This document shows, piece after piece, positions 63,656 through 64,000 of a DNA stretch of 64,000 bases. Position 1 is the first letter of the stretch. Every line of letters begins with the position of its first letter. Made by a program: the position numbers and the translations under genes. Source of the stretch: an uncultured Pelagibacteraceae bacterium (GTDB taxonomy: Bacteria; Pseudomonadota; Alphaproteobacteria; Pelagibacterales; Pelagibacteraceae); assembly GCA_902598425.1 (NCBI GenBank), contig CACKBK010000002.1, positions 45,706 to 109,705 on the forward strand, read 5' to 3'. Under the pieces are notes generated by a model. The model ran no database searches. It worked only from the letters and a program-made list of their open reading frames with translations, and was not told where the DNA came from.

Positions 63656-64000
63656 TTACTTCTGTTAACTATATAGTTTATTGTATCTTTTAAATCTTTG
63701 CTTTTTTTTCCATATATTAAAATTTTTTTTAATATATTAAATTTTAATTTATCTCGATAATCAACTGTATTTTGGTATCCTAAAACTTTTATGAGCGTAG
63801 CTTTACCTTTTTTCATATCTTTTTTGGTTTTTTTTCCAGCTCTTTTAGATGAGCTTTTTAAATCAATTAAATCATCAACTATTTGAAATAATAGCCCTAT
63901 TTGTTCTCCAATTAACTTAAATTTTTTTATATGTTTTAATTTATTAGAAACAATAATTGGTGCCATACAACAAAAGCTAAAAAGTTTTCCCGTTTTTTTT
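63652..64000 (-). CDS. ispA: Farnesyl diphosphate synthase, partial (C-terminal part)
   Basis: Runs off the right edge; the ORF-track start at 63966 is only an internal methionine, because the frame continues upstream as [11 protein letters not shown]. That lysine-threonine-glycine motif and [16 protein letters not shown] (second aspartate-rich motif, DDLID) and [16 protein letters not shown] are hallmarks of IspA-type prenyl synthases. It makes the C15 precursor for ubiquinone tails and carotenoid/retinal. It overlaps dxs by 4 bp. Confidence 0.93.
   Translation of the reverse strand, partial: KKTGKLFSFCCMAPIIVSNKLKHIKKFKLIGEQIGLLFQIVDDLIDLKSSSKRAGKKTKKDMKKGKATLIKVLGYQNTVDYRDKLKFNILKKILIYGKKSKDLKDTINYIVNRSK

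Noticed and set aside
1-64000. CRISPR array, insertion sequence or prophage
   Set aside because: No spaced direct repeats, transposase, integrase or phage structural genes were seen in either strand.

Overview
The window looks like a chromosomal segment of a SAR11-type marine alphaproteobacterium (Pelagibacterales). This is inferred from the very AT-rich, densely packed sequence, near-zero intergenic spacing, a blue-tuned proteorhodopsin followed by ferredoxin, NAD-dependent formate dehydrogenase, an alphaproteobacterial GAAC-N7-GAAC SOS box, a cysteine-poor alphaproteobacterial DksA, and many small DMT-family transporters. No insertion sequence, prophage or CRISPR array is visible.

Layout. 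1-1.25 kb: a leftward three-gene operon of overlapping genes (small coiled protein, winged-helix-like protein, GHKL-type ATPase running off the left edge); it is the only clearly accessory block and the best candidate for an undescribed system. 1.5-7.7 kb: glycine amidinotransferase with a DMT transporter, an orphan SufU-like scaffold with an HPP membrane protein, formate dehydrogenase, SelO and a small membrane protein. 7.7-13.8 kb: a DAO-type flavoprotein, then TspO, SDR, DUF3833, CFA-synthase-like, DUF1365 and COG2907-flavoprotein genes, the set that elsewhere travels with photolyase and light/singlet-oxygen regulators. 13.8-17.6 kb: three-subunit 5-oxoprolinase with a DMT transporter and a TPR lipoprotein-like/secreted protein. 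17.7-25.1 kb: TerC-like protein, then a long leftward run psd-pssA-GT-rlmE-guaB-TPR-guaA-panB. 25.2-32.6 kb: icd, alaS, recA, a TolC-like protein and a glycerate-kinase-like protein. 32.6-34.9 kb: GFA protein and an SOS-controlled umuDC pair. 34.9-42.7 kb: membrane glycosyltransferase genes around dksA, then GST, FAD reductase and ferredoxin. 42.8-46.6 kb: proteorhodopsin, propionyl-CoA synthetase, a methyltransferase and a dead SMR transporter. 46.6-52.5 kb: dihydroorotase, YgfZ, surface-polysaccharide-type genes, tRNA-Leu(GAG), nadA-nadC. 52.5-64 kb: ppdK, glyS-glyQ, S49 peptidase, polyprenyl synthase, pdxH, aroC, dxs and a partial ispA.

How it fits together. Most genes are housekeeping: purine, pyrimidine, NAD, pantothenate, PLP, aromatic and isoprenoid synthesis, tRNA charging, phospholipid synthesis. 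Energy functions (proteorhodopsin, formate dehydrogenase, isocitrate dehydrogenase, PPDK, propionyl-CoA synthetase) match oligotrophic heterotrophy on small organic molecules. Stress functions include recA, umuDC with a clear SOS operator, and the lipid/photo-oxidative module. Packing is extreme: seven convergent gene pairs share a 4-bp interlocked stop, and many same-strand neighbours overlap by ATGA or TAATG. Function calls rest on motif recognition by eye; no database search was run.
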